Assembly: GCA_036362985.1 (NCBI GenBank)
Contig: JAYGXS010000004.1
Coordinates: 29,874,981 to 29,938,980 of the forward strand
Source of the DNA: Ligula intestinalis
Lineage: Eukaryota; Platyhelminthes; Cestoda; Diphyllobothriidea; Diphyllobothriidae
Length of the DNA: 64,000 nucleotides
Direction of reading: 5' to 3'
The notes under the pieces are model-generated. The model saw only the letters and a list, made by a program, of their open reading frames with translations. It had not been told where the DNA came from and made no database searches. The translations under genes and the position numbers were made by a program. Positions 51,913 through 62,731 of this stretch are shown in pieces (position 1 is the stretch's first letter; every line of letters starts with the position of its first letter).

Positions 51913-54778
51913 CTGTCCCGCCACCGAAACCTCAGACATGTCCTTTTAAATTGGTCGTTTTAAATGCCAGATCACTGATTAATAAAATGCCTCTGCTCCA
52001 GACTATGGTTTTCGTCAACCGTCCAGACATTGTTATGATAACTGAGACATGGGCATCGGCCTCTGTAGCTGACTCAGAACTCTCTGTTCTAGGCTATTCA
52101 TGCGTTCGGAACGATCGAAACAATGGCCGTGGCGGAGGAAGCTGCATCTTTATTAAGCAGCCACTTGCATTTTTCCCGCTGGACTATCCACAATTCACAG
52201 CGGTGGAGGAGAGCTGCTGGCTACGAGTTGTTCTAAAAACAAATACTCCTTACTTGTTGGCTGTGTTTATCGCCCACCTAATGCCAATGCAGACTACGAT
52301 CTTTGTCTCTCGCAGGCATTTCATGCCGCAGCTGACTTGAATCTTAAGTATTGCTTGATTGCAGGCGATTTTAACCTTCCTGACGTGCAGTGGTTTCCAC
52401 CATCCAGTCCTTCAAAGTACGAGAACTTACTTGAGGCAATAGATATCGGCATGTGGGATCAGGTTGTCGATTTTCCCACTCGAGGAGCAAACATACTCGA
52501 CCTAATCTTTTGTAGGGGATGCGAACCACTTTCAGTGTCATCCTTAGACGCACTTGGGAGTTCAGACCATGTTACAGTTGTTAGTGAACTAGAACTGGAG
52601 GTGGATAAAACATTTTCCCAAAAGTATAGTCTTTATCATGACTTCCGATCAGCAAACACGGCTGACCTACTGGCACATCTAAAAGCTCTTGACTGGTCTG
52701 AATTTTTCCAATGTTTGGATGTAAATGTTTGTACCGATGCACTGTACAAATTGTTGGATCCACTCATCCTCCACTTTGTCCCCCGTAAGAAAGTAATACA
52801 TGTCAAGGATGAAGTGTACCTTCCTCTGTCTTTCCGTCGTAGGCTGCGTAAACTCTCTCGTCGTTTGCATCGGCAGAACGACACTTCCGTTCTGCCCTCT
52901 ATCACACTGATCTTTGAGCAGGCTAAGAAGCTCTCCGAAGAAAAGCAGATAGCCGATGAGGCTCACTTTGCTGAAAACCCTTCCCTTAATGTTGCGAAAC
53001 TCTTTTCGCGTACAGTAAAAGCGCAGAGGAAAACGCAACACCCCATACTTCAAGATGCTTTAGAAAACCCCATAGCTGACGCTAAGTTGACCGCCGATAG
53101 CTTCAATGCGTTCCTATCCAAAACGTTTAGTGAAAGCTCGTTCGCTGCACCCCCGGTTATCCAGGCTTGGACGGGTGCCATACTCGAAACCATAAGTTTT
53201 ACCGTCTGGGATGTGACTGTAGCCATTCGTCGTTATCGCCAATCCTATAGTCCAGGACCAGATGGCGTCCCAGTTAGCCTTCTAAAAGCTGAAGCGAATT
53301 ATATCTTTCCGTCTATTCTTTGTAAGGTATTTAATCTTGCTCTTGAGAGCGAAACCTTTCCTTCGTTGTGGAAGGAATCGCACATAATGCCTATTCGCAA
53401 GCATGGCCGATCGACATCATTCGACAACTTTAGGCCAATAAATACACTTCCCGCAGCATCGAAGATCTTGGAGACCTTAATCAAAGAAAAGATTATGCGT
53501 CACTTGACAGAGAACGACCTGCTCAATACAGCTCAACATGGCTTTATCGAGAAACGATCTTGTGACACCTGTCAGCTCTCTTTCTTTGATTATGTGCTGC
53601 AATCTAGAGACAGCGGTTTTGCCACTTATAGTGTCTATTTTGATTTTAATAAGGCCTTTGATCGGGTCGATCATAACCTCCTCCTTCTGAAACTGGCCTC
53701 CTTCGGCATAGGTAGCAAGCCTCTGAACTTCATATCTTCCTATTTGGATGCTCGCACACAACGAGTAAAAATTTCCAATGTTATCTCCAACCCCACGCAT
53801 GTGAGGAGTGGAGTTATACAGGGTAGTGTACTGGGTCCGCTCCTATTTTGCCTGTTTGTCAACGAAGTTTCAGATTGTTTTCAGTATGGCAGACCCTTCA
53901 TGTACGCTGATGATTTAAAAGTCGCTTATCGATATGAACCGGCAGATCGCAACATCGTGCTCGAGCTGATAAAAAAGGATCTTTAGGCCTTCGCCCAGTG
54001 GTGTTGCACATGGCGCCTCACCCTTTCATGGCACAAATGTTCCGTTATGGTTGTTGGCGACGATCATCAACCGGAATTAAGCATTGATGGCCACGAACTA
54101 AATGTCCCAGGAGTTATCAAGGATTTGGGCATATTCTACTCTAATAGTCTCAATTTGTCAGAGCACTGTGCCCTGATAGTCTCGAAAGCACGCCGAACCA
54201 TCGGATTTATCCTTAGAAATTTGAAGACTATCAAGGTTAGAAGTAGCCTTTATAATATGTACGTGAGACCTAGTCTTGAATACTGCTCACCCTTATTCAG
54301 TCTTCTGCGCACTAGTGAACGGAAGAAAATAGAATCGGTTCAGCACTTCTTCACTAGAAAAGTTTTCACTACAGAACACCGTAAATTAACCTACCAACAA
54401 AGGTGCGAACTTATAAAGCTGGATCCCCTATGGCTTCGTCGATTGCAGAAGGGTCTATTTTTACTGTTTAAACTTTTGAATGGTCAAACCTTTAATCCTC
54501 TTAGTACAATAAGGCAGCTTGAGCACTCTCGACGCGCCAGTCATCGAGACGTATTTTTATTTCTTCCTTTGGCACGCACAGTTAAGTACCGGCAATTCTT
54601 TTCAGTAAATGCCATATCAATCCGGAATAAGCTGCCCAAAAGTATTAAAACCCAGCAAAACTGCCCTTTGTTTAAGAGAGCTATAACTAGTTTTCTACAT
54701 TCAGGACAACTTTCACGAATTTTGGGTGCTGACTCGGTGGAATCTCTCTTTCACTCTGATGGCGTTCGTGGACTTTGA
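51900..54778 (+). pseudogene. CR1-like ORF2: endonuclease and reverse transcriptase
   Basis: APE-type endonuclease: KLVVLNARSLINKMPLLQ, VMITETWASASV, LIAGDFNLPDVQW, SDHVTVVSELE. Reverse transcriptase: SYSPGPDGVPVSLLKA, NFRPINTLPAASKILETLIK, YFDFNKAFDRVDHNLLLLKL, GVIQGSVLGPLLFCLFVNEV, FMYADDLKV (YADD at 53902-53913). C-terminal domain VIKDLGIFYSNSLNLSEHC and RPSLEYCSPLFSL. One frameshift near 52250 and one TAG at 53984-53986, after which the same frame continues to 54778. The frame is open upstream across the end of ORF1, so the two ORFs overlap and the true start is unclear. Confidence 0.9.
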
Positions 54779-55033
54779 ACCCCGCCAGGCTTCACTGCTG
54801 AAGATAATGCGGCTGAAGCAGCAGCCCGCAGTCTGCTAACCCTTCAGCCGATAGCGCGCAACTTTTGCCGACAACCATTGAAGGAAGACTGAGAGCACTG
54901 TGTTCTTGTGCCAACCCTCTCCGTCTGGAACTAATGTTTTTAAACGATATGAAACAGTTCTCCTGCTGATGAGTCAACTCAGCTTACAACTGTACATTTA
55001 TTCCGTTTGTATCATACCTTTGAAGGCAGGTTT

Positions 55034-55133
55034 TTTTCACTTGAAACAAACTCCCTATCTCGCCCAGTATTGACAAAACAAAAAACCTAAAACAAAACCA
55101 ATACTGGCTGCAACATAGGGAGTTTGTTTTAGG
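55034..55133. repeat. Nested inverted repeat (long hairpin)
   Basis: AAACAAACTCCCTAT pairs with ATAGGGAGTTTGTTT; inside it CCAGTATTG pairs with CAATACTGG; and AAAAACCTAAAACAAA matches TTTGTTTTAGGTTTTT further out. It lies just 3' of the CR1-like LINE. Confidence 0.9.
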
Positions 55134-55139
55134 TTTTTT

Positions 55140-55875
55140 CCGGTCTTCGAGGTGTTGGAAGGCGCCCAAGAGGTGCATTACCAACTCTTGACAATTGCCC
55201 GTAAACTGGCATAATTAACATATTATTATTATATGCTGAGAAGCTTTGACTCTAACATTTTTCTGGTTTTTTTTTCCGGCCTGTTTGGGCACTATTGTGA
55301 TCTTCATTATCAGTATCAGTATATTGAGGGATATGTAGGAAAATTCCTTTGAGTGCCCTATGTGTACATATGTGCAGTGGTAGCAGAAAATTTGTTTCTC
55401 AGACTGTTGGTGAGGCCAGTTGTCCTGTGTCATAGGGTGAAAATAGGAGCAGACAGTGAAAAAAACTCCTCAGACATTTTTAGGAGAAAAAATGTCGCTC
55501 TTGTGGGGGTCATGCGTGGGATTTAGGAGAAAACAACGGGGTTTCAACGGGGGGCATTGCAAAGGTTTCCATGATCATCACCGTGTGGAAGCCACGTCCT
55601 GATTCTTCCTTGCTGATTGCAGAGTCCGCCAACGGAACTGGAACAAAAGAGGCATCCGTCCAGATCGTCGACAGTCCGCTTTGGGTCGAACCAAGGGCGA
55701 ATGTTTAGGCCGTCAGTTCTGGCTGATAAGATCGCTAGCGGGGTAATCATGGTACGCACCTAGCCAAGTAGGGTAGACCGCGGATACCTTCGCATGAGGC
55801 TATGCGTGGGAGGGCGTTATAAATAGCAAACGTGAATGGATATACAAACTTAAACTCCTGAAAAATTAAACGTAG
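55140..55875. other. No gene recognised
   Basis: Short frames only; 55544-55760 on the minus strand is open but unassigned. Confidence 0.5.
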
Positions 55876-57133
55876 TATTTTTATGGATTTGGTTTGGATT
55901 TCCTCCTTTTGACAGGAACATTGGGAATCAGCTTCCAACTGAAATCCATCGGGAACTTTGCTGCAATGTTACCGAGCTGGCAGCATACGTGGCTCTTCAA
56001 AAACCAAGGATGCGGGTCGATCAGCTTCATGCATTCAACACTATTATTGACAGTGTACATAACCGCAATAATGGTGACCATGTTTTCATTTTGGATGCAC
56101 CCGGTGGAACTAGCAAAACGTTCGTCATGCAGCTGCTTTTGGTTGAGCTGCGCAAAGAAAGCAAAATTTTTTTGTCTGTTGCATCGGCCGGTATAGCAGC
56201 GACGTTACTTCCCGGTGGCCGAAATGCTTACAGTACCTTCAAGCTTTCTCTAAGGTTACCTGATGATGGCACCGCAACATGCCACATAAGCAGAGGTAGT
56301 GGATCATCTGAGTTGTTGAAACGGTGCGCAGCTAAAATTTGGGACGTGTGTACCATGGCCAACATAATTGCACTGGAAGCGGGAGACAGAACGCTGTGTG
56401 ATGTCACAGGATAAAACATTCCGTTTGGTGGCATCACAATGGTTTTATCTGGTGATTTCCGCCAGACACTACCTGTGATTCAAGGGGTACCAGGGGTGAC
56501 CAGGTAAAATTCTGCCTACAATATTCACCGCTATGGTCAACGGTGAAGACATTAAAACTCACGACCAATATGAGAGTTCTCCTGCACAATGCCCATGAAA
56601 ACGACGGATTCTCCACCAACATCTTGAAAATTGGCGAAGGGAAAATTGACAGCGATGCTACCGGAAACATCCCTATTAGTTTGGTTACAAATTTGCAGAG
56701 CAGTGACGAAGATCTTAGAGACAAAGTTTTCCCTGATCTTCAAAATAACTTTACCGACGCAGAATGGCTATGCGAACGAAGAATATTTGCTCCGACCAAC
56801 AAATTCGTCAATTTCATTAACGACAGAATTAGCCATATTTTTCCAAATGAGGAAAAACTGCACAAACCATTCGATATGACGGTTGATCCTTCCGACTGTG
56901 TTAATTATCCAGGTGAATTCCTGAACAGCTTGGAAATATCTGGCGTTCCATCGCACAAACTGGTTATGAAGGTTGGCGCGCCAATTACGCTGATGAGAAA
57001 TATTGATGCACCGCGGCTATGCAATGGCACTAGTCTAATTGTCAAGCGACTGATATCATTTGTATACTTAAAAAAAACTCTCGACTGCCTCTGTGTGGAC
57101 ATCCATTATCAGTGGTCCCAGGGATCAGATTAA
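55876..57133 (+). pseudogene. Helitron PIF1-type helicase fragment
   Basis: Reads ELAAYVALQKPRMRVDQLHA, Walker A DAPGGTSKTFVMQLLLVEL (Ser where Gly is usual before Lys), VASAGIAATLLPGGRNAYST, Walker B region IWDVCTMANIIALEAGDRTL (Val in place of the usual Glu), stop near 56412, motif III LSGDFRQTLPVI, frameshift near 56505, then LKLTTNMRV and the C-terminal YPGEFLNSLEISGVPSHKL, APITLMRNIDAPRLCNGTSL. The altered Walker residues and breaks mean it is inactive. Confidence 0.88.
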
Positions 57134-57409
57134 AATGCCTTCTGCGCCTTCTGCACGCGGGCATGCGCGCCTGTCCGTATGTCAGTCACACGCGACGCGC
57201 CACCCGCCTTTCGTGCGCCAGTCCGTACGTCGATCACACAGGGGACAGTGGCGGTGTCACGGTGTCTGATTTTGTCCCCTTTATCATTGGTGGCAGGCGG
57301 CTGTTTCAGACTCACGATTGACATCCAAAGTGACAGGTGGGTGTGAATATGCCACGGGGGGTGGGCGGGATGGGGAAGGGGTGGGGTGGAGGAGCAAAAA
57401 GGGCAAGGC

Positions 57410-58185
57410 CGCTAAGATCTCGAGGACTGGGGAACGCCGTCTACCTCGCTATATGCATGAGAAAACTCAGGATGCGTTAGTTTACGTTAGACATTTTGGA
57501 CGCCCGGATCTATTCATTACTTTTACCTGCAACCCATCATGGCCTGAAATTACTGATGAGCTGCTCCCCGGTCAAATGCCAAAGGAACGCCATGATTTGT
57601 CCGCGCGGGTATTCCAGCTTAAGTTGAAAACCATGATGAAACTCATCACAAAATTCAAAGTTTTCGGTGATGTTCAGTGTCACATGTACACTGTTGACTG
57701 GCAAAAGAGGAGATTGTCCCACGCTCAAATTTTGGTCTGGCTAAAGGAAAAACTGCACTCTTCTGATGACGAAAACTTCAGATGCGCAGAACTGCCTTAC
57801 CGGTCCGTTGAACCTGTTCTGCTTGAAACGATCAAAACTCAAATGGTGCATGGCCCATGCGGTCAGATAAATCCCAACAGTCCTTGTATGAAGGATGGTT
57901 AATGTACTAAGAGATATCCCAAGTGATTTCTAGGTGCAACTCAGACTGATGGCGATGGTTACCCTCTCTACAGAAGGCGACAACCTGAGATTGGCGGATT
58001 CGAAGCAGTTATCAATGAAAAGCAAACCGATGGGGTTGTCATTGATAATTGTTGGATTGTACCGTATTGTCTCCTACTGTCAAAAGTATTCGACGCCAAC
58101 ATCAATGTTGAATTTTGCAACTCAGCGAAGTCCATCAAGTACGTCTGTAAGTACATCAACAAAGGTTCTGCCCCCTTAACGCAGT
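57410..58185 (+). pseudogene. Helitron Rep (HUH nuclease) fragment
   Basis: Reads RRLPRYMHEKTQDALVYVRH, FGRPDLFITFTCNPSWPEI, VFGDVQCHMYTVDWQKRRLS, HAQILVWLKEK, then ETIKTQMVHGPCGQINPNSP, stop at 57900-57902, and the Tyr region FCNSAKSIKYVCKYINKGS (two Tyr spaced by three). The HUH motif is normally HAH; here the second His is Gln. It ends abruptly at 58185. It lies downstream of the helicase on the same strand, the reverse of the usual Rep-helicase order. Confidence 0.88.
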
Positions 58186-58189
58186 TTTA

Positions 58190-59849
58190 TTACTGGCAAC
58201 GCCACATGTTCTGCATCACAGCTATGTACAAAGAGGGAGTTCCGAGTTATTTACCTATATTTCCCTAATAAAACTGAACTGAACATAATTATTTTAAGAG
58301 GTTTTCATGTAAGGTTTGCCTGCATAAAAGACAACAACATATAAGGAAACCCAAGGTGAAGGCGGGCTTCCGCGCTTGTTCTTGATAATTTTCAATTTTG
58401 GTTGCCGAGCTCCGGCCACTTTATATTCATGGTATTCGACTACCATGAATATTAACGGGGCCAATCCACACCAGGCCCACTCAGAGCCCCTTAACTCAAT
58501 ATAATTACTAAAATTAGCTTAAAGATCAACTTTTCTTTTCTGATCCCTCTAGTATACAGATTTACGGCCAGGCTAGCAATATCGCGATAATAGGCGTCCC
58601 CTGCGAAATGTTTTGCAAGGGGGGGGGCAGCCGGGGCCAAAGTGATGACTTGCAGCGCCTGAGCCCCTTCTTGCTCCGCCTGAGCCCCACCATGCCACAT
58701 GTACCATATTTACTAAAATTAGCTTAGATATCAATTTTATCCACCAAATATTATAAATTTGGTTTACTTTTCTTCTCTGATTCCTCAAATATACAGATGT
58801 TCACCAGGAAATAACTTCTGTAATAGTAATTGGCCTTAATTAAATTCTGACGGGGCCATCCTCTCCTGGCCTCTTCTGAGCCTCTTCTGAGCCAGCGGGG
58901 CCATGTTTCAAGGGCTAATAGGAAGTTCAAAGGCGTTTGCCTATATTTCCCTCAGTAAAGATAAACTGAATTGAACAAAGGCGCAGTAACGTACCAAAGG
59001 GATAACAAACATTAGTTGGATGAGAAGACTGCAACGAGTCCATCACAACAGAAATGATACTATGGCGTCCTAGGTGGGCAATTGGACGCCATACGTTTAT
59101 TTTGTATTCTGAACAGCTAATAAAGATCACTTGAGCTATGACTATTCGCCGTGCACCGTGAATCTAAGCACACATGGATCGATTTTGCCCGCCCAACTTT
59201 TCCGCTCACATGGAATCCACCAATACAGAGCAGTGAGCTGACTGCCCAAGCAGGATTTCCTAATAAATCAGTTAGAATCCGCCAAAATGGCTTCTAGGAT
59301 GACTTATTTGTTCAGGGTATTTTGGCAGATTTGCCTAATTGAGTTGACCAAAGTGTGAAAATAGTCGTGGCGTCGGCGCGAGTATTTTCACAATTGGGTC
59401 AGCTAAATTAGGCAAATCTGCCAGTGCTTTTATCGCTTTATGTTAAGTAAGTTAAACCCGATCAGCTGCGATTTTCAAATCATGTTTACTTAGAAGGGAA
59501 GAAGTCTTCAGAAGGCCAAAATAGTATGAAGAGTATATCGTGTACACAGAGGAACGAAGAATAGATGAACAGGAATTTGACTTGGTGAGCTACGACCAGC
59601 CAGGAGAGCCAGCTGCATCCAAAATGGGGTTTAAGCAGCAGGCATGCCCGTGGCAGCGAGAATGGGCATTTTCTGGTTGCTTTGAAGGTTATTGGTCGGA
59701 CCGACTGCATCGACCTAGGCGTACCTGCGTCTTATTCGCCACCGAGGGAGACGAGCTTATGCAAAATTTGTGATTGGCTGTTGCGGAGGCCGCCTTCCGT
59801 GCAAACACACGCGTTACGAGCGGTAGGCCCTCGGGCATGCTTGCTTATA
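58190..59849. other. Repeat fragments, no gene
   Basis: 58225-58290 and 58915-58980 resemble the CR1 3' end (TTGCCTATATTTCCCTCAGT; CTGAACTGAAC). ACTAAAATTAGCTTA occurs at about 58505 and 58711 with related flanks, a two-copy repeat. 59130-59430 is the family shared with 2344-2590. 59440-59849 shows nothing firm. Confidence 0.6.
59318..59420. repeat. Inverted repeat within the 2.3/59.2-kb family
   Basis: TGGCAGATTTGCCTAATTGA pairs with TTAGGCAAATCTGCCA across a spacer of about 50 bases; GTGAAAATA/TATTTTCAC also pair. The relative at 2530-2590 has one arm less clear. Confidence 0.85.
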
Positions 59850-61500
59850 GTTAAGTATATTTAGGGTAGTAGGCAATGTCACTATGTCACTATAAACAGT
59901 GATTAACATGTATACATGCACAAATTTTAACGTGTGCGTGTGAACAGTCAGAATAGTCTCTTGTGTACATAATATATCCAACATAAAATGTGTTGCTGTA
60001 AAATAGTGAGAACCATATGCAAACGTAAATTTTTATCTGTAGGTATTTTCGGGGCGTAAATTATTCCTCCTTCCTTGTACATATGAACGGTAAGTGTTAA
60101 GTAGATGTTCATCCAGTTTCCGTTTAAACACATCTGTGGATTTCGCCATTACGAACTCCTCGGACAGTCCGTTCCAGACACCGATGACTCGTTGTGAGAA
60201 CGACTGCTCGCGGACCTCTAGATGGGATAGGGTTCCCCGCAGTTTGAGGGGATTCCCACGGAGGTTGGTTGAAGTGTCGAAGGCGAAGAAAACATCAAAC
60301 TTCAGGGTACACTCCCGATTCCTCACGAGGCGGTACGTCTGTATGAGGTTGCCGCGGATTTGTCTATACTCAAGGGGGAAAACGTTAAGTGCTTCTAGTC
60401 TAAATTCGTAAGATGAAGACTTTAGGCCCTTCACAATTTTCGTTGCCCTTCGCTGAATTCTTTCCAGCATCTGGTTATCTTTGTGCATCCATGGTCGCCA
60501 CGCCTTTACGCTATACTCCAGATGTGAGCGAATAAATGTTCCATAGATTTTGCCGAATATTTTTTTGTCTATGTCGACAAAAGTTTGCTTAATGGCAAAC
60601 AGAACACTGTTCGCCCTCTTGGCAGCCCTAGCACACTGTAAAGACGGCTTTAGCGATGGCCCAATAGCCATACCCAGATCTTTTTGTTCATTGAAGTTCG
60701 ACAGACCCCTTCCATCGTGTAGGTAGTTGTGTGAGTCATCCTTTGCGCTCACTTTCTTCGTCTTGAGTCGTAATGTGACACACTTCTCAAAGTTAAACCA
60801 AATTAACCATTTTGGACCATTTACCTAGGCGGTCAAGTCCTTATTGCAGAGTTTGTTCATAATAAGCGTTTTTGATGGGTTGCCATATCTTAATATCATC
60901 TGCAAGCAAGAGTCTATTACTGATCAGTCCATGCCTACAGTCGTTGGCGTAGATTAGGAACAATAGTGGCCCAAGAACGGAGCCCTGAGGCACTCCACTC
61001 GCAACTGGCACTGAAGAGGATTTTGCGTTTCCGACGCACACGGACTGCGATCGGCCTATGAGAAAATCTCCTACCCAATTTAGTAAATTGCCCCTTATCC
61101 CGGATTCGCCAACCTTGTAGAGTAGCTGTTGGTGAGGGACACTATCGAAGGCTTTTTTAAAGTCTATGTAAACAACATCTACGGGGTATTTTCGTCTAAT
61201 GACTTGGACCACTGCTCCATAGAATAAAGCATGTTGGTCAGGAAGGAGTGGTTTCCTGGAAACCCGTGTTGGGTACCATCAAATAAGTCTTTTTTTCGAG
61301 GAACTTCATAGTGGCCTTTTTGATGATCCTTTCCATAATTTGCAAGTAAGGCTCACTGGTCAATAGTTGTTCGCGCTTGTTCTGGATCCACCCTTGTGAA
61401 TAGGGTATATGTTCGCAACTTTCCAATCGGATGAGAGGAGGCCTCGATCAAAGGACAACTTTAAAATGTGCGTAAGCGGTCTGGAAAGTTCCGAAGCATG
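59850..61500 (-). mobile_element. CR1-like LINE, 5'-truncated
   Basis: On the minus strand: QIMERIIKKATMKFLEKK, DVVYIDFKKAFDSVPHQQLL, SGVPQGSVLGPLLFLIYAND, LLLADDIKIW (Leu where Tyr/Phe is usual before ADD), then the C-terminal frame 60752-60033: FNEQKDLGMAIGPSLKPSLQ, RSHLEYSVKAWRPW, ERIQRRATKIVKGL, FSQRVIGVWNGLSEEFV. Breaks at about 60840 and 61230-61450. 59850-60033 is the 3' untranslated part, also present at 8430-8600. Confidence 0.88.
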
Positions 61501-62026
61501 CCCTTGCAGTACCTGGAGTGCTGCAAGCACGTGTTCGTTACAAACAGTCTGTTCCGTTCAGCAAAGTTCAGCAATCTGTCACCATTCTCACATCGAGAAC
61601 CAAGCCCAAAGCGGCCGATAAGATGGCTGTTTGTGGAGTCACCCGGCTCAGTTCGGCCATTCCAATCCCCGGCAACAGTCTACTGTCACTTAAGACTAAG
61701 TAACGTGGCGTTCTGTCCTGCATTGGAGAAAACCGCCTATGCATGGACCCCTTCGTTTTAGTCAAGTGCCATAGTCGTGCAGATCGTGGCTTAAGCCATT
61801 GTAATTAGAATGTACATGCTAAGTTTGGGACGAAGTAACCTTCCTCGTAGATTATTTATTTACTTTCCATTACCAAATTTGAAAACGCGAGCTGTATCTC
61901 CATTTTGAATCCAACGGCTTGCTTGCCTTTCCGGTCTTGGAATTACAATTGATATGAATTCGCGTATTATTGTGCCTCCCAATATTTAGCCTAAAAAGTG
62001 ACCTTGATATCCTTACCATTCAAAGG

Positions 62027-62486
62027 TGACGACATTTCCAACACAATCAAGCGACGATTACGCTGTACGATAGAAAGGACCTACAACGCAGCAAAATTAG
62101 TCTTCTTAAGTTCTACCTAAAGTATTCCATTAAAACGGCCAAAGGATGCTCTGCCATTGCACGCCACCTCCAATTGTGTTTACGAATTCACATGTAATTG
62201 CGGATGCAAATACATTGGGCGCACGCAAAGGCAACTCGCAGCCAGGGCTGCTGAGCACTTGCCTAATTGGCTTTTGAAGCAAGAAGACAGAATACCAAGG
62301 TCCTCCATTACCAAGCATCTATTAGACAGCGGTCATTCTGTCGACGTTAAAACCGCGTTTCGAGTACTTGTTCGGGCCCGAACAAACCGAATCCTGCGCT
62401 ATTTAGAAGCTGCATACATACGGTGGGAGAAACCTGACCTATGTAAGCAGCTTGATCATGTCGTCAACCTCCAACTGCCCTGGTGA
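62027..62486 (+). mobile_element. Penelope-like element fragment, second lineage (GIY-YIG)
   Basis: Reads SNTIKRRLRCTIERTYNAAK, stop near 62118, SNCVYEFTCNCGCKYIGRTQ, RQLAARAAEHLPNWL, ITKHLLDSGHSVDVKTAFRV and RYLEAAYIRWEKPDLCKQ. This is the endonuclease domain with an intact YIGRT core, clearly different from the [10 protein letters not shown] type at 40 kb. The RT is missing. Confidence 0.8.
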
Positions 62487-62682
62487 TTGGCCATTAAATT
62501 TAATTTCCCACGTGTTTTCCGTTAACTTCTCCCATCCACTATTCCCCATATGTTGACTTAACATTCCCGTCCTTTATCGATTAATTTTTAAACTGACTCA
62601 GGTTCCTTGCTGTTAACAGTAATTCTGTGAGATTTACCACTCCTGTATGTATCTTCGTTAACATTCTTATGCAACGACAAGA

Positions 62683-62731
62683 AGCAGCTGATGAGCTGTC
62701 TCGAAATTTGTTGATATCAATGAATTCTGCT
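62683..62731 (+). ncRNA. Hammerhead-ribozyme-like fold downstream of a PLE
   Basis: Stem I AGCAG (62683-62687) pairs with CTGCT (62727-62731); core CTGATGA (62688-62694); stem II region GCTGTCTC pairs only weakly; GAA (62703-62705); stem III ATTTGTTGA/TCAATGAAT (62706-62714 with 62717-62725, nine pairs including two wobble); cleavage-site T 62726. Hammerheads are known in the repeats flanking PLEs. The poor stem II is the weak point. Confidence 0.62.

Larger units (their letters stand above)
50131..55020 (+). mobile_element. CR1-like LINE, near full length
   Basis: About 4.9 kb with ORF1 (50225-51912) and ORF2 (about 51900-54778), both in + orientation, and a 3' region to about 55020. It has only a few lesions: a frameshift and a TGA in ORF1, a frameshift and a TAG in ORF2. 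It is by far the best preserved element in the window and so likely young. The ends are approximate; no target duplication was identified. Confidence 0.85.

Noticed and set aside
54955..54990. CTGATGAG at the CR1 3' end as a hammerhead core
   Set aside because: No GAAA follows at a suitable distance and the flanks do not pair.
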